A stretch of 64,000 bases of DNA from Allorhizobium undicola ORS 992 = ATCC 700741 (GTDB lineage Bacteria > Pseudomonadota > Alphaproteobacteria > Rhizobiales > Rhizobiaceae): assembly GCF_000621665.1 (NCBI RefSeq), contig NZ_JHXQ01000010.1, positions 1 through 64,000 on the forward strand, read 5' to 3'. Below the pieces are notes generated by a model. It ran no database searches. It worked only from the letters and a program-made list of their open reading frames with translations, and was not told the origin of the DNA. A program made the position numbers and the translations under genes. Below, piece by piece: positions 17,266-27,406 of this stretch (positions are counted from its first letter, which is position 1; each line of letters begins with the position of its first letter).

Positions 17266-17274
17266 TCGTTCGCG

Positions 17275-18441
17275 ATGAAAGGCAGTCTTGTCACATCCGC
17301 AATCCTGCACGTGACCGCGCTTGCCATGGCGCTGGTGACAATCAGTGCGCCTGAGCCCATGCAGGTCTCCGATGTGGAGGCGCTGCCGGTAGACCTCGTT
17401 CCGATTTCCGAAATCACCCAGATCCAGCAGGGCGACAAGAAGGCCCCCAAGCGCGAGAAATCCGCACCCACCCCGACCAAGAAGCCAGCAACGACACCGA
17501 ACGCGGAAAACATGGGCGAAAACGACGTCGATCTGAAGACGCCGCCAACGCCTTCGAAAAAGCCGCCGACGCAGGACGTGGCCGCCGCGCCGGAAAAGGT
17601 GGACCAGGTTCAGCCGAACAAGGACACTGAAACCAATAACGTCAAGGACATTGCCAAGGAAGAGACCGCGCTTGCGCCTTCCAGGGATGCGGTACCCGTG
17701 CCGAAAAATGTTCCGACCCCCACGCCCGAGCCAAAGCCCGAACCCAAGCCCGAGCCGCCGAAGCCGGAAGCAAAGCCCGAGCCCAAGCCTGCCGACAAGC
17801 CGCAGGAAGTGGCAAAGGCCGAGGATATTCCCCTGCCCTCCGCCGTGCCGCTGCCCGCCTCCAAGCCGAAGCCGGAGCCGCCGACACCGGCCGAAACCAA
17901 GACCCCGACACCAAAGCCTGCCGAGCCCAAGCCGCAGACCGAGGCCGCGAAGGCCCCCGACGTGAAGAAGGCAGACAAGAACCAGCAGGCCGCCAAGTCC
18001 AAAACATCGCAGAACAGCGACTTCAACGCCGATGAAATCGCAGCCCTTCTCAACAAGACGGATGCAGCAGGCGGCGGGGCGAAACGTTCGACCGAACAGG
18101 CCGCCCTTGGCGGCAAGAAGACCACCGGCGGCTCCACGCTCAGCCAGAGCGAGGTGGATGCGCTGCGCGGCCAGATCCAGAACAACTGGTCGGTGCTTGC
18201 CGGGATCGCCGACGGCAAGGATGTGCGTGTGACCGCGCATTTCAAGCTGGACCAATCGGGCAATCTGGTGGGTGAACCTGAGGTGACGGCCGTTGGCGGC
18301 AGTCCCTCCGCCCAGCAGGTGCTGATTGCAGGCGCACGGCGCGCCATCATGAAATCTGCCCCGTTCAAGAACCTTCCCGCCGATAAATACGACGCCTGGT
18401 CCGAGGTTGTCGTCAACTTCGACCCAAGCGAATTCATGTAA
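17275..18441 (+). CDS. tolA: TolA-type periplasm-spanning protein
   Basis: The 388-residue protein has an N-terminal membrane helix ([17 protein letters not shown]). A long Pro/Lys/Glu/Ala-rich spacer follows (about 50-250, with repeats such as [20 protein letters not shown]), and then a globular C-terminal domain (about 290-388: [16 protein letters not shown] ... [17 protein letters not shown]). TolA links the TolQR motor to Pal at the outer membrane. The E. coli spacer is a long Ala/Lys-rich helix, whereas this one is proline-rich and probably extended, TonB-like. It is placed 9 bp after tolR and 20 bp before tolB. Confidence 0.93.
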   Translation: MKGSLVTSAILHVTALAMALVTISAPEPMQVSDVEALPVDLVPISEITQIQQGDKKAPKREKSAPTPTKKPATTPNAENMGENDVDLKTPPTPSKKPPTQDVAAAPEKVDQVQPNKDTETNNVKDIAKEETALAPSRDAVPVPKNVPTPTPEPKPEPKPEPPKPEAKPEPKPADKPQEVAKAEDIPLPSAVPLPASKPKPEPPTPAETKTPTPKPAEPKPQTEAAKAPDVKKADKNQQAAKSKTSQNSDFNADEIAALLNKTDAAGGGAKRSTEQAALGGKKTTGGSTLSQSEVDALRGQIQNNWSVLAGIADGKDVRVTAHFKLDQSGNLVGEPEVTAVGGSPSAQQVLIAGARRAIMKSAPFKNLPADKYDAWSEVVVNFDPSEFM

Positions 18442-18461
18442 AAGCTGAAAGGCTTGCCTTA

Positions 18462-19769
18462 ATGAAAATATTCTCACTCCTCCGTTCCCTGCTCGTCATC
18501 GCCGGCTGTGCCGGCGCCTTTGCGACACCGGCCATGGCGGTTGTCGAGATCAACATCAACAAGGGCAATGTCGAGCCGATGCCCATCGCCATTCCCGATT
18601 TCCAGTCGGCCAATGGCATTGGTGCGCAGATCTCCGCCGTGGTCGAGGCCGATCTCAAGCGGTCTGGCCTGTTTGCCCCGGTCAATCATGCGGCCTTTAT
18701 CGAAAAGCAGGTCAATCCGGATGCTGCACCCAACATGCAGAACTGGACGGTGCTGAATGCCCAGGCTTTGGTGGTGGGCCGCATTACCCAGCAGGGCGAC
18801 GGGCGGTTGCGTGCCGAGTTCCGCCTGTGGGATACCTATGCGGGCCAGCAGATGATGGGCCAGCAATTCTATACCCAGCCGGAAAACTGGCGCCGCGTGG
18901 CCCATATCATCGCCGATGCCATCTACCAGCGCATCACCGGCGAAAAGGGCTATTTCGATACCCGCGTGGTCTTCGTTTCCGAAAGCGGCACCAAGACCGA
19001 CCGCAAGCGCCAGCTTGCCATCATGGACCAGGACGGCGCCAATGTGAGCATGTTGACGACGGGTCGTGATCTGGTTTTGACGCCGCGCTTCTCACCGAAC
19101 CGGCAGGAAGTGACCTACATGTCCTTCGAAGGCGACCAGCCGCGCGTCTATCTGCTGCATCTGGACAGCGGACAGCGCGAAGTGGTGGGCAATTTCCCCG
19201 GCATGACCTTTGCCCCGCGCTTTTCGCCCGATGGCCAGCGCGTCATCATGAGCCTTCAGCAGGAAGGCAATGCCAATATCTACACGATGGACCTGCGCTC
19301 GCGCACCACGACGCGGCTGACCAGCACGGCGGCAATCGACACCTCGCCCTCCTACGCGCCGGATGGTCGCCGGATCGTTTTCGAAAGTGACCGTGGCGGC
19401 AAGCAGCAGCTCTACGTGATGAACAGCGACGGTTCGGGCCAGACCCGCATCTCCTTCGGCGACGGCTCCTACTCCACGCCGGTCTGGTCGCCGCGCGGCG
19501 ATCTCATCGCCTTCACCAAGCAGTCGGGCGGCAAATTCTCCATCGGCGTGATGAAGCCGGACGGTTCGGGCGAGCGCATCCTCACCAGCGGCTTCCACAA
19601 TGAAGGTCCGACCTGGGCGCCGAATGGCCGCGTGCTGATGTTCTTCCGTCAGGCCGCAGGTTCGGGCGGGCCGCAGCTCTACTCCATCGACCTGACCGGC
19701 TATAACGAGCAGCCGATCAAGACGCCGACCTTCGCATCCGACCCCGCCTGGTCGCCGCTTCTGGAGTAA
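18462..19769 (+). CDS. tolB: Tol-Pal system beta-propeller protein TolB
   Basis: This periplasmic protein of 435 residues has a signal peptide (cleavage near ATPAMA, residue 26). An N-terminal alpha/beta domain ([16 protein letters not shown]) follows, then a six-bladed beta-propeller with WD40-like/TolB repeats, each carrying [14 protein letters not shown] motifs ([62 protein letters not shown]). TolB binds Pal and TolA. A strong terminator follows the stop, so pal is likely transcribed separately. Confidence 0.96.
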   Translation: MKIFSLLRSLLVIAGCAGAFATPAMAVVEININKGNVEPMPIAIPDFQSANGIGAQISAVVEADLKRSGLFAPVNHAAFIEKQVNPDAAPNMQNWTVLNAQALVVGRITQQGDGRLRAEFRLWDTYAGQQMMGQQFYTQPENWRRVAHIIADAIYQRITGEKGYFDTRVVFVSESGTKTDRKRQLAIMDQDGANVSMLTTGRDLVLTPRFSPNRQEVTYMSFEGDQPRVYLLHLDSGQREVVGNFPGMTFAPRFSPDGQRVIMSLQQEGNANIYTMDLRSRTTTRLTSTAAIDTSPSYAPDGRRIVFESDRGGKQQLYVMNSDGSGQTRISFGDGSYSTPVWSPRGDLIAFTKQSGGKFSIGVMKPDGSGERILTSGFHNEGPTWAPNGRVLMFFRQAAGSGGPQLYSIDLTGYNEQPIKTPTFASDPAWSPLLE

Positions 19770-19785
19770 TCCACAAGGCATTGGA

Positions 19786-19825
19786 GGGGGCGAAAGGGCC
19801 ATGCGCTTTCGCCCCCTTCTTTTCT
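19786..19825 (+). terminator. Rho-independent terminator after tolB
   Basis: An 11-bp perfect stem (GGGGGCGAAAG with CTTTCGCCCCC) is followed by TTCTTTTCT, 17 bp after the tolB stop. Confidence 0.92.
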
Positions 19826-19909
19826 CTCGGCGCAAAAACGCCGGTTTGCATGGCGTCCACTGGCGGGATATGCCAGAATTCACTGAAAATTAACCATAGC
19901 CGTTGGTTT

Positions 19910-19936
19910 CTGGTTAACCAGAATTGGTTACTGTCC
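19910..19936 (+). promoter_or_regulatory. Palindromic GGTTAACC site upstream of pal
   Basis: CTGGTTAACCAG is a perfect 12-bp palindrome and overlaps a second inverted pair (TAACC-AGAATT-GGTTA). It lies 35-60 bp before the pal start. The TTAACC halves recall CtrA half-sites, but spacing does not fit TTAA-N7-TTAA, so the binding protein is open. Confidence 0.35.
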
Positions 19937-19970
19937 GGCAACCCTAATTGACAATCCAAGGAGATCGGCC

Positions 19971-20504
19971 ATGAGCCGCAACGTGACCCTGGCAATGAGC
20001 CCCATGAAGAAGCTTGCTTCCAACCCTGCGATGATCGCGCTGACCATGGCGCTGGCGCTGGCTGGCTGCGCCTCCAAGAAGAACATGCCCAACAGCGCCG
20101 GTGAACTCGGCCTGGGCGGCGCAGGTGCTGCAACGCCCGGCTCCAAGCAGGACTTCACGGTCAATGTCGGCGACCGCATCTTCTTCGACACCGACTCCAC
20201 CTCCATCCGCGCCGACGCCCAGCAGACGCTGGACCGTCAGGCCCAGTGGTTGCAGCGTTATTCGCAATATCCGATCACCGTCGAAGGTCACGCCGACGAG
20301 CGCGGCACGCGCGAATACAACCTTGCGCTCGGCGCCCGCCGTGCTGCCGCCACCAAGGACTATCTGGTGTCGCGCGGTATTCCGGCAAGCCGCATCAAGA
20401 CCATTTCCTATGGCAAGGAACGCCCCGTCGCCACTTGCGACGATATTTCCTGCTGGTCGCAGAACCGCCGCGCCGTTACGGTTCTTGGCGGTCCGGGCAT
20501 GTGA
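19971..20504 (+). CDS. pal: Peptidoglycan-associated lipoprotein Pal (Omp16-type)
   Basis: The 177-residue outer-membrane lipoprotein has the lipobox LALAGC with Cys33 as lipidation site. A short Asn/Gly/Ala linker and an OmpA-like domain follow (NVGDRIFFDTDSTSI, VEGHADERGTREYNLALG), which binds meso-DAP in peptidoglycan. Pal anchors the outer membrane to the wall and is the partner of TolA/TolB. The overall layout equals Brucella Omp16, but many positions differ from the Omp16 sequence I remember. Its own gap upstream holds a palindrome. A double hairpin terminator follows. Confidence 0.95.
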   Translation: MSRNVTLAMSPMKKLASNPAMIALTMALALAGCASKKNMPNSAGELGLGGAGAATPGSKQDFTVNVGDRIFFDTDSTSIRADAQQTLDRQAQWLQRYSQYPITVEGHADERGTREYNLALGARRAAATKDYLVSRGIPASRIKTISYGKERPVATCDDISCWSQNRRAVTVLGGPGM

Positions 20505-20515
20505 TAAGGGTCACG

Positions 20516-20548
20516 GCCTGCGGGCGGTGTGAGCCACCGCCCGCAGGC
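20516..20548 (+). terminator. First hairpin downstream of pal
   Basis: A 14-bp perfect G+C stem (GCCTGCGGGCGGTG with CACCGCCCGCAGGC) lies 12 bp after the pal stop. There is no T tract, so it may stabilise the 3' end while the next hairpin terminates. Confidence 0.6.
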
Positions 20549-20565
20549 CGCCCCCTTGCGATCGG

Positions 20566-20606
20566 AAGGGATGGGATCAGGAAGAACGCCTGACCATCCC
20601 TTTTTT
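20566..20606 (+). terminator. Rho-independent terminator downstream of pal
   Basis: The stem AAGGGATGG...TCAG pairs with CTGA...CCATCCCTT and ends in TTTTTT, directly upstream of the cpoB leader. Confidence 0.85.
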
Positions 20607-20712
20607 GTTCATAGTTTGGCCGAAGTCGGGTTGTTTATTGGAGTTATTCCATGAAAAGTGCATCCCGGTCGATGTCCGGCATATGGAAACAGCAAAACAG
20701 GAACGAGAACAG

Positions 20713-21699
20713 ATGAAGAGACTTGTCTTGGCCGGGATCGTAGGCGCCGCCACCATCCTCCAGCCTATGTCAAGCAGCTATGCCTTCTCCTTTTTCGGTC
20801 ACTCTTCCCGCCCGCAGCCGCAGGCAAGCAACCTGCCGGTTCAGCAGGTCCAGTCCAATGACACCTACCGTATCCAGCAGTTGGAAGAGCAGAACCGCCA
20901 GCTGAACGGCCTTGTCGAGGACATGCGCTATCAGCTTCTGCAAATGCAGGAACAGATGCGCAAGACGCAGGAAGACAATGAATTCCGATTCCAGGAGCTG
21001 GAAAAAAAAAGAAGTGACGCAGGCGGCTCCACGGAGCCGGCTGTAGCGAGCCGCCAGCCCGCCGCCCCTGCCCCGCAGGGCGGCGACGGGGTTGGCCAGA
21101 TCATTGCCAACTCCGGAAGCGCAAATTCCGCGTCCAGCACCCAAGGCCAGAGCGGCGCGCCCGGCGCAACCACGCTCGGCTCCATCGAGATGGACAATAG
21201 CGGAAATCCCGTGGGCGCCACCGTCAACGGCGCAGCAGGCGCCAATGCCAGCGGCAAGAGCCCGGCATCACCCGCAACTGCAACCGGAACACCCGCCAGA
21301 ACGACCGCTTCCGGTGGTGAAAACGATCTTTATCAGCTTGCCTATACGCATGTTCTCTCCGGCGATTACAAGGCGGCCGAGGGCGAGTTCAAAGACTTCC
21401 TTTCCCGTTATCCGCAAAGCAGCCGCGCCGCGGATGCAAGCTTCTGGCTGGGCGAAGCGCAATATTCGCAGTCCCGCTATAAGGAAGCCGCCGAAACCTT
21501 CCTGAAATCCTATCAGGCCTATGGCAAGACCCCCAAGGCACCTGAAATGCTGCTGAAGCTCGGCATGTCGCTTGCAGCGCTCGATAACAAGGATACCGCC
21601 TGCGCCACGCTGCGCGAGGTCAACAAGCGCTACCCCACCGCCTCCAAGGCCGTGCAGACCAAGGTGGCCAGCGAGCAGAAGCGGCTTGCCTGCGGATGA
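20713..21699 (+). CDS. cpoB: Tol-Pal system protein CpoB/YbgF
   Basis: The 328-residue periplasmic protein has a signal peptide (MKRLVLAGIVGAATILQ..., about 25 residues). A Gln/Glu-rich coiled coil follows (RIQQLEEQNRQLNGLVEDMRY and onward, about 50-110), then a Ser/Ala/Gly-rich linker, and three C-terminal TPR repeats (about 205-325; YKAAEGEFKDFLSRYP, YKEAAETFLKSYQAYG). CpoB trimerises through the coiled coil and coordinates peptidoglycan synthesis with Tol-driven constriction. I use the ATG at 20713 because it opens a proper signal peptide; upstream in-frame codons do not. Its stop overlaps the tilS start (ATGA). Confidence 0.93.
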   Translation: MKRLVLAGIVGAATILQPMSSSYAFSFFGHSSRPQPQASNLPVQQVQSNDTYRIQQLEEQNRQLNGLVEDMRYQLLQMQEQMRKTQEDNEFRFQELEKKRSDAGGSTEPAVASRQPAAPAPQGGDGVGQIIANSGSANSASSTQGQSGAPGATTLGSIEMDNSGNPVGATVNGAAGANASGKSPASPATATGTPARTTASGGENDLYQLAYTHVLSGDYKAAEGEFKDFLSRYPQSSRAADASFWLGEAQYSQSRYKEAAETFLKSYQAYGKTPKAPEMLLKLGMSLAALDNKDTACATLREVNKRYPTASKAVQTKVASEQKRLACG

Positions 21700-23150
21700 G
21701 CGCTCCGCGCGCCACCGGGCCTGAGCCAGCTTTCCCGCCCATCCCCCAGCCAGACCGAAGCGATGCGCTCGCAGCCCTTGGCGGGTTTCTTGAGCGGGTC
21801 CCCGCAGGCTCGCGCCTGCTTCTTGCCGTTTCGGGGGGCAGCGATTCCCTCGGGCTGCTGCTAGGGCTTGTCCATCTGCTGCGTCAGCCACGTTTTGGCG
21901 ACAAATCCATCAGCCTTGCCACCGCCACCATCGATCACGGTTTGCGGCCGGAGGCTGCCGAAGAAGCGGCCTTCGTGGGCAGGATTGCGGCCAGCCATGG
22001 CATTGCCCATTTCATCCGGCGCTGGGAGGGCGACAAGCCGCAAAGCGGCCTTTCCGCCGCAGCGCGCGAGGCGCGGTACGATCTTCTGGCTGACCTTGCC
22101 GCAGAATGCGGCGCCGATGCCATTCTCACCGGCCACACCGCGAACGACCAGGCGGAAACCATCGCCATGCGCGCCAAGCGGCTGAAGGACAGCTTGGACG
22201 TGGATGCGACCGGCCTCTCCGGCATGGCCGCCAGCCTGCTTTTTGATAGCCGCGTGTGGATCTATCGTCCGCTTCTCGCCGTGACGCGCGGCGCGATCCG
22301 CAGCCTTCTTGAACACCGGGGCCAGAATTGGGTGGAGGATCCAAGCAACAGCAATCCGGCCTATGAACGCGCCCGCCTGCGGCTGGCCGGGGCCGATCAT
22401 CTCCCTCTCCCCCTTCCGGAACCGGGCCTTGGCGCGGGGCGAAGCAATGTGATGCAAGAGGCCGCCCGGCTTTGCACCGCCTTTTTCGATATGCCCTGGC
22501 CATTTCTGGGCAACGTGGCGATTGCCGCTTTTCACGACCAGCCTTCTGCCCTGCGCGCCCTGCTATCGCCACTCCTGGCCTGTTTCGGCGGGCAGGCCTA
22601 CGGCCCCGGCGCGGCAGGGCTGAATGCTATTCTAACCCTTGCGGGCAAGCCGCCCGGCCAGCGCCTGACTGTTGGCGGCTGCCTCCTGCACCGGCATTCA
22701 GGCGGCATTTTTATCGTCAGGGAAAGGCGCAACCTGCCGCAGCTCAGCCTTCTGCCCGGCGAAAGGGGCCTCTGGGACGGGCGTTTCGTCGTACAGAATG
22801 AAGACAGGTTTGCCGTAACCATTGGTGCTGGCCTATTTGACGGCAATGGGAAAGCCGGTTTTCCATCCGCGACCATCCGCCAAAAGGAGCCGGAAGGGTT
22901 TTCAACTATGCCGGGGCTACGCGCCCCATCGACATCGGTCCTCCCGGAAATTTCCGGGGAAATTACGCCCCGCCTGCCCCGCTCCCTTGTGAAACTTGCG
23001 GCCGATACCTTGCCCGCCTGCGGCAAAAACCAGGTTTTCTGGCCGGTTCTCGCGCCTTATCGCCGTTTTCTGCCGGGTTTCGATCTGCCGCTTGCCAGCG
23101 CACTTGCCCGCAAATTCGGGCTCGCCCCCTTCCCGGCTGCACCTTTTTAA
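21696..23150 (+). CDS. tilS: tRNA(Ile)-lysidine synthetase
   Basis: This cytosolic enzyme attaches lysine to C34 of the AUA-decoding tRNA-Ile. The 484-residue protein contains the PP-loop ATPase signature SGGSDS (46-51) after LLLAV, then DHGLRPEA, REARYDLLAD and TGHTANDQAETIAMR, all family-typical. The C-terminal part is less conserved and resembles the tRNA-binding extension. It is joined to cpoB by a 4-bp ATGA overlap, implying cotranslation. A 123-bp gap precedes ftsH. An essential function is expected, since no other AUA-reading system is visible in this window. Confidence 0.94.
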   Translation: MSAPRATGPEPAFPPIPQPDRSDALAALGGFLERVPAGSRLLLAVSGGSDSLGLLLGLVHLLRQPRFGDKSISLATATIDHGLRPEAAEEAAFVGRIAASHGIAHFIRRWEGDKPQSGLSAAAREARYDLLADLAAECGADAILTGHTANDQAETIAMRAKRLKDSLDVDATGLSGMAASLLFDSRVWIYRPLLAVTRGAIRSLLEHRGQNWVEDPSNSNPAYERARLRLAGADHLPLPLPEPGLGAGRSNVMQEAARLCTAFFDMPWPFLGNVAIAAFHDQPSALRALLSPLLACFGGQAYGPGAAGLNAILTLAGKPPGQRLTVGGCLLHRHSGGIFIVRERRNLPQLSLLPGERGLWDGRFVVQNEDRFAVTIGAGLFDGNGKAGFPSATIRQKEPEGFSTMPGLRAPSTSVLPEISGEITPRLPRSLVKLAADTLPACGKNQVFWPVLAPYRRFLPGFDLPLASALARKFGLAPFPAAPF

Positions 23151-23273
23151 GTCTTGTTGACCGAAATACACGTGGCAGGAGGCCTTTGCCTTGGCAAGCC
23201 GCCCGAAGAAACCTATGTTATAGTCCGACCATAAGGCGGCACTTCCCGCCCCGCATCATTCCTGGGGAGTTCA

Positions 23274-25202
23274 ATGAACCCAAATTTCCGAAATCTCGCG
23301 CTGTGGGCGATCATAGCCTTGTTGCTGGTCGCGCTGTTCAGCATGTTCCAGACATCACCGTCGCAGAGCAGTTCCCGCGAGATTCCCTATTCGCAGTTCC
23401 TGCGGGAGATCGATTCCGGCCGCGTGCGGGACGTGACCGTCACGGGCAATCGCGTGCTTGGCACCTATGTGGAAAACGGCGCCGCCTTCCAGACCTACGC
23501 GCCGTTGGTTGACGACAGCCTGCTCCAGAAATTGCAGACGAAAAACGTCATGATCGTCGCCCGTCCGGAATCGGATGGCTCCTCGGGCTTCCTCAACTGG
23601 CTTGGCACACTGTTGCCAATGTTCATCATTCTCGGCGTCTGGCTGTTCTTCATGCGGCAGATGCAGGGCGGCTCGCGCGGGGCAATGGGTTTTGGCAAGT
23701 CCAAGGCCAAGCTTCTCACCGAAGCGCATGGCCGCGTGACCTTCGATGACGTGGCAGGCGTGGACGAGGCCAAGCAGGATCTGGAGGAAATCGTGGAATT
23801 CCTGCGCGATCCGCAGAAATTCCAGCGCCTTGGCGGCAAAATCCCGCGCGGCGTGCTGCTGGTTGGCCCGCCCGGCACCGGCAAGACGCTTCTGGCTCGC
23901 TCCGTGGCCGGTGAAGCCAATGTGCCCTTCTTCACCATTTCCGGTTCCGACTTCGTGGAAATGTTCGTGGGGGTCGGCGCCAGCCGCGTGCGCGACATGT
24001 TCGAGCAGGCCAAGAAAAACGCGCCTTGCATCATCTTCATCGACGAAATCGACGCCGTTGGCCGTCATCGTGGCGCCGGTCTCGGCGGCGGCAATGACGA
24101 GCGCGAGCAGACGCTGAACCAGCTTCTGGTGGAAATGGACGGTTTCGAGGCCAATGAAGGCATCATCCTCATTGCCGCCACCAACCGCCCCGACGTTCTC
24201 GATCCGGCGCTGCTGCGTCCGGGCCGTTTCGACCGTCAGGTCGTGGTGCCAAACCCCGACATCGTCGGCCGTGAACGCATCCTCAAGGTTCATGCCCGCA
24301 ACGTGCCGCTGGCGCCCAATGTCGATCTCAAGACGCTGGCACGCGGCACGCCGGGCTTTTCCGGCGCAGACCTGATGAACCTCGTCAACGAAGCCGCCCT
24401 CATGGCCGCCCGCCGCAACAAGCGCGTCGTCACCATGCAGGAATTCGAAGACGCCAAGGACAAGATCATGATGGGCGCGGAGCGCCGCTCCTCCGCCATG
24501 ACGGAGGCGGAAAAGAAGCTGACCGCCTATCATGAGGCAGGTCACGCCATCACCGCGCTCAACGTGCCGGTGGCCGATCCGCTGCACAAGGCGACCATCA
24601 TTCCGCGTGGTCGCGCCCTTGGCATGGTGATGCAGCTGCCCGAAGGTGATCGCTATTCCATGAGCTACAAGTGGATGGTATCGCGCCTCGTCATCATGAT
24701 GGGCGGCCGCGTTGCCGAGGAAATCACCTTTGGCAAGGAAAACATCACCTCCGGCGCATCCTCCGATATTGAGCAGGCCACCAAGCTTGCCCGCGCCATG
24801 GTCACGCAATGGGGCTTTTCCGATGAACTCGGTCAGGTTGCCTATGGCGAAAACCAGCAGGAAGTGTTCCTTGGCCATTCGGTTTCGCAGAGCAAGAACG
24901 TGTCTGAAGCCACCGCCCAGAAGATCGACAATGAAGTGCGCCGCCTGATCGACTCCGCCTATACCGAAGCGCGGCGGATCCTGACGGAAAAGCATGACGA
25001 CTTCGTTGCTCTTGCCGAAGGGCTTCTGGAATATGAAACCCTGTCTGGCGAAGAGATCAAGGCGCTGATCAAGGGCGAAAAGCCTTCCCGTGACACCGGT
25101 GAGGATGGCCCCTCCAATCGTGGCTCCGCAGTGCCCTCCGCAGGCAAGAAGGACACGCCGAAGGGCGAGGCCGAGGGTGGGCTGGAACCGCAGCCGCATT
25201 GA
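23274..25202 (+). CDS. ftsH: ATP-dependent zinc metalloprotease FtsH
   Basis: The 642-residue inner-membrane AAA+ protease has helix 1 at about 8-26, a periplasmic domain, and helix 2 at about 106-127. The ATPase module carries Walker A GPPGTGKT at 198-205, Walker B IIFIDEID at 253-260, and the second region of homology [20 protein letters not shown]. The zinc site HEAGH spans 420-424. It degrades misassembled membrane proteins and regulators such as LpxC. GGGGAG precedes the ATG. Terminator directly downstream. Length and motif spacing are standard. Confidence 0.98.
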   Translation: MNPNFRNLALWAIIALLLVALFSMFQTSPSQSSSREIPYSQFLREIDSGRVRDVTVTGNRVLGTYVENGAAFQTYAPLVDDSLLQKLQTKNVMIVARPESDGSSGFLNWLGTLLPMFIILGVWLFFMRQMQGGSRGAMGFGKSKAKLLTEAHGRVTFDDVAGVDEAKQDLEEIVEFLRDPQKFQRLGGKIPRGVLLVGPPGTGKTLLARSVAGEANVPFFTISGSDFVEMFVGVGASRVRDMFEQAKKNAPCIIFIDEIDAVGRHRGAGLGGGNDEREQTLNQLLVEMDGFEANEGIILIAATNRPDVLDPALLRPGRFDRQVVVPNPDIVGRERILKVHARNVPLAPNVDLKTLARGTPGFSGADLMNLVNEAALMAARRNKRVVTMQEFEDAKDKIMMGAERRSSAMTEAEKKLTAYHEAGHAITALNVPVADPLHKATIIPRGRALGMVMQLPEGDRYSMSYKWMVSRLVIMMGGRVAEEITFGKENITSGASSDIEQATKLARAMVTQWGFSDELGQVAYGENQQEVFLGHSVSQSKNVSEATAQKIDNEVRRLIDSAYTEARRILTEKHDDFVALAEGLLEYETLSGEEIKALIKGEKPSRDTGEDGPSNRGSAVPSAGKKDTPKGEAEGGLEPQPH

Positions 25203-25227
25203 TCGCTATTATCGCTTGCGATGCGAC

Positions 25228-25254
25228 AAACGCCCACCCACCGGTGGGCGTTTT
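25228..25254 (+). terminator. Rho-independent terminator after ftsH
   Basis: An 11-bp stem (AAACGCCCACC with GGTGGGCGTTT) ends in TTTT, 26 bp beyond the ftsH stop. Confidence 0.9.
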
Positions 25255-25356
25255 GCTGTCGCCACGGCAGGGCTGCCCGTTATGGTAACGGCATATAAGC
25301 AGCTTTCTTGGTAATTTAAGTGAAAAGCGGTGCGTTTCGTGCCATCAGGAACTGCC

Positions 25357-25710
25357 AAAGCATTTTCAGGAAACGTAGAACCCGGTTTTCCGTCCTAAAA
25401 TGCGTAGAAACAGAAACATGGAGCGGTTCATTGTTTCCGTACACAGTTCACGACGCTGAGGTATGTCACGTGGCCTACCCCCCTCTGCCTTGCCAGGCAT
25501 CCCCCCCTCAAGGGGGGAGATTGCAATGCCGTAAAGGCGTCATTCTCAATGAGTATTTGTGATGACAGCCTTTTCAGGAATTTAGTCAGGGCCTTGATCT
25601 TGCCGATCTCCCCCCTTGAGGGGGAGATGTCCGGCAGGACAGAGGGGGGTAAACCACACGCAAAACCGTAGCGTCGTGTATTGTGGTTTCGTAAAACAAT
25701 GAACCGCTCT
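25357..25710 (+). repeat. RIME1-like two-palindrome repeat interrupted by the MITE-like element
   Basis: The left module is AAAGCATTTTCAGGAAAC...GGTTTTCCGTCCTAAAATGCG. A TAGAAACAGAAACAT linker and a second hairpin follow (GAGCGGTTCATTGTTT / AAACAATGAACCGCTC). The loop of the second hairpin is split by the element at 25442-25685. The same two-module design occurs intact at 27302-27406 and 59864-59968 and resembles rhizobial RIME1. Confidence 0.75.
25442..25685 (+). mobile_element. MITE-like element copy 2, inside a RIME1-like hairpin
   Basis: This 244-bp non-coding element has inverted ends (CACAGTTCACGACGCTGAGG / CGTAGCGTCGTGTATTGTG). Inside, near each end, are G/C-run hairpins (CTCCCCCTCAAGGGGGGAGA-type). 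Flanks are GTTTCCGTA on the left and GTTTCGTAA on the right, an imperfect 8-9 bp duplication. Its orientation equals copy 4. Confidence 0.78.
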
Positions 25711-25862
25711 ATTGGCACTCGTTGCGAGAGCAAGACGGCGGGCGGGATCAAGGCAGTCTTGCTTGCCCGCCAGGCTTTATGAACATTCATATCATCCGGG
25801 CTGACTACGCTTGGTCTGGACAGACGAAACCGCCAAAATCTGGCGGCATTGCAGGAGACGGC

Positions 25863-27218
25863 ATGACACGACGTTATTTCGGTACGGATGGAATTCGCGG
25901 ACAATCCAACGTGTTCCCCATGACCCCGGATCTGGCCATGAAGGTCGGCATTGCGGTCGGTACGATTTTCCGTCGCGGCCATCATCGCCACCGGGTCGTC
26001 ATTGGCAAGGATACCCGCCTTTCGGGTTATATGCTGGAAAACGCTCTGGTCGCCGGGTTCACCGCCGCCGGGCTGGATGTTTTTCTGCTGGGCCCCATCC
26101 CTACCCCCGCAGTCGCCATGCTGACACGCTCGCTGCGCGCCGATATTGGCGTGATGATTTCGGCCTCTCACAATCCTTTCGCCGATAATGGCATCAAGCT
26201 GTTCGGCCCTGATGGTTACAAGCTTTCCGATGAGCTTGAGGCGGAAATCGAAGGCCTGCTGGACCAGGAAGCCCCTCTGCCACTGGCAAAGGCCGATCAG
26301 ATCGGCCGCGCAAAGCGTGTGGATGGCGACATTTACCGCTATATCGAATTCGTTAAACGCACGCTTCCGCGGGATGTAACGCTGAATGGTCTGCGGATCG
26401 CCATAGACTGCGCCAATGGCGCCGCCTACAAGGTCGCACCTGCCGCCCTCTGGGAACTTGGCGCCGAGGTCGTCACCATTGGCAACGAGCCGAATGGCAC
26501 CAATATCAACCTTGAATGCGGCTCCACCCACACCGCTGCCTTGCAGAAAAAAGTGCATGAAGTGCGCGCCGACATCGGCATTGCCCTCGACGGCGACGCC
26601 GACCGCGTCATCATCGTCGATGAGGCCGGCGCCATCGTCGATGGCGACCAGCTGATGGCAGTGATTGGCGAAAGCTGGGCGCAGGATCAGATTCTCAAGG
26701 GCGGCGGCATTGTCGCCACCGTCATGTCCAACCTTGGGCTGGAACGCTTTCTCAACGACAAGGGTCTTGACCTTGCCCGCACCAAGGTTGGCGACCGCTA
26801 CGTGGTGGAGCATATGCGCAACCACGATTTCAATGTCGGCGGCGAGCAATCCGGCCACATCGTTCTTTCGGATTTCGGCACCACCGGCGACGGTCTCGTG
26901 GCGGCGCTGCAAATTCTGGCTGCCGTCAAGCGCACGGGCAAAACGGTCAGCGAGGTATGCCACCGCTTCGATCCGGTCCCGCAATTGCTGCGCAATGTGC
27001 GTATTTCCGGGGGAAAACCGCTGGAAAACACCCATGTGCGCGAGGCCATTCGTCAGGCAGAACATGAGCTTGCCCAAAAGGGCCGTCTCGTCATTCGCCC
27101 CTCCGGCACAGAGCCTCTCATTCGTGTGATGGCCGAAGGCGATGATCGCAGCCAGATCGAGCGGATCGTCAACGAGCTGGTCAACACTATCGCCAATTGC
27201 CGCGACGAAGCAGCGTAA
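25863..27218 (+). CDS. glmM: Phosphoglucosamine mutase
   Basis: This cytosolic 451-residue enzyme converts glucosamine-6-phosphate to glucosamine-1-phosphate for peptidoglycan and LPS precursors. The phosphoserine loop is Ser102 in [14 protein letters not shown], the Mg-binding loop DGDADR at 243-248, the sugar loop GGEQSGH, and the phosphate loop [12 protein letters not shown] near the C-terminus. AGGAG precedes the ATG at 25863. An in-frame extension upstream overlaps no conserved region. The gene stands apart from ftsH by 660 bp of repeats, so it should have its own promoter, though no clear one was found. Confidence 0.97.
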   Translation: MTRRYFGTDGIRGQSNVFPMTPDLAMKVGIAVGTIFRRGHHRHRVVIGKDTRLSGYMLENALVAGFTAAGLDVFLLGPIPTPAVAMLTRSLRADIGVMISASHNPFADNGIKLFGPDGYKLSDELEAEIEGLLDQEAPLPLAKADQIGRAKRVDGDIYRYIEFVKRTLPRDVTLNGLRIAIDCANGAAYKVAPAALWELGAEVVTIGNEPNGTNINLECGSTHTAALQKKVHEVRADIGIALDGDADRVIIVDEAGAIVDGDQLMAVIGESWAQDQILKGGGIVATVMSNLGLERFLNDKGLDLARTKVGDRYVVEHMRNHDFNVGGEQSGHIVLSDFGTTGDGLVAALQILAAVKRTGKTVSEVCHRFDPVPQLLRNVRISGGKPLENTHVREAIRQAEHELAQKGRLVIRPSGTEPLIRVMAEGDDRSQIERIVNELVNTIANCRDEAA

Positions 27219-27250
27219 GGGAAAATCGGCAGGCCTTCGAGCATTGCATG

Positions 27251-27288
27251 AAAAAGCCCGGCAGCCAAAAGGCGCGCCGGGCTTTTTG
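27251..27288 (+). terminator. Rho-independent terminator after glmM
   Basis: AAAAAGCCCGGC pairs with GCCGGGCTTTTT, 32 bp after the glmM stop. A-rich on one side and T-rich on the other, it could serve both strands. Confidence 0.9.
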
Positions 27289-27301
27289 ATTGTTCCGGTA
27301 T

Positions 27302-27406
27302 GTTAGAGACTTTCACTGTTTCACGGAAACGGTGAAAGTCTCTAACTGTCTGCTTCGACGCATTTCCGGACGCAAAACCGAATACACTTTTGCTGGAAAT
27401 GCTTTA
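27302..27406 (-). repeat. RIME1-like repeat, intact copy
   Basis: On the minus strand: module 1 AAAGCATTTCCAGCAAAAG...GGTTTTGCGTCCGGAAATGCG, linker, then a long hairpin (GTTAGAGACTTTCACCGTTT / AAACAGTGAAAGTCTCTAAC). It is close to the copy at 59864. It lies between glmM and yebC, which converge. Confidence 0.75.

Noticed and set aside
16798..18477. Long open frame antisense to tolR-tolA
   Set aside because: It lies opposite intact tol genes; its composition simply mirrors the Pro/Lys/Gly-rich coding strand and shows no family features.
23355..25199. Long open frame antisense to ftsH
   Set aside because: Shadow of a strongly conserved gene in high-G+C DNA, rich in His/Arg/Gly with no domain.
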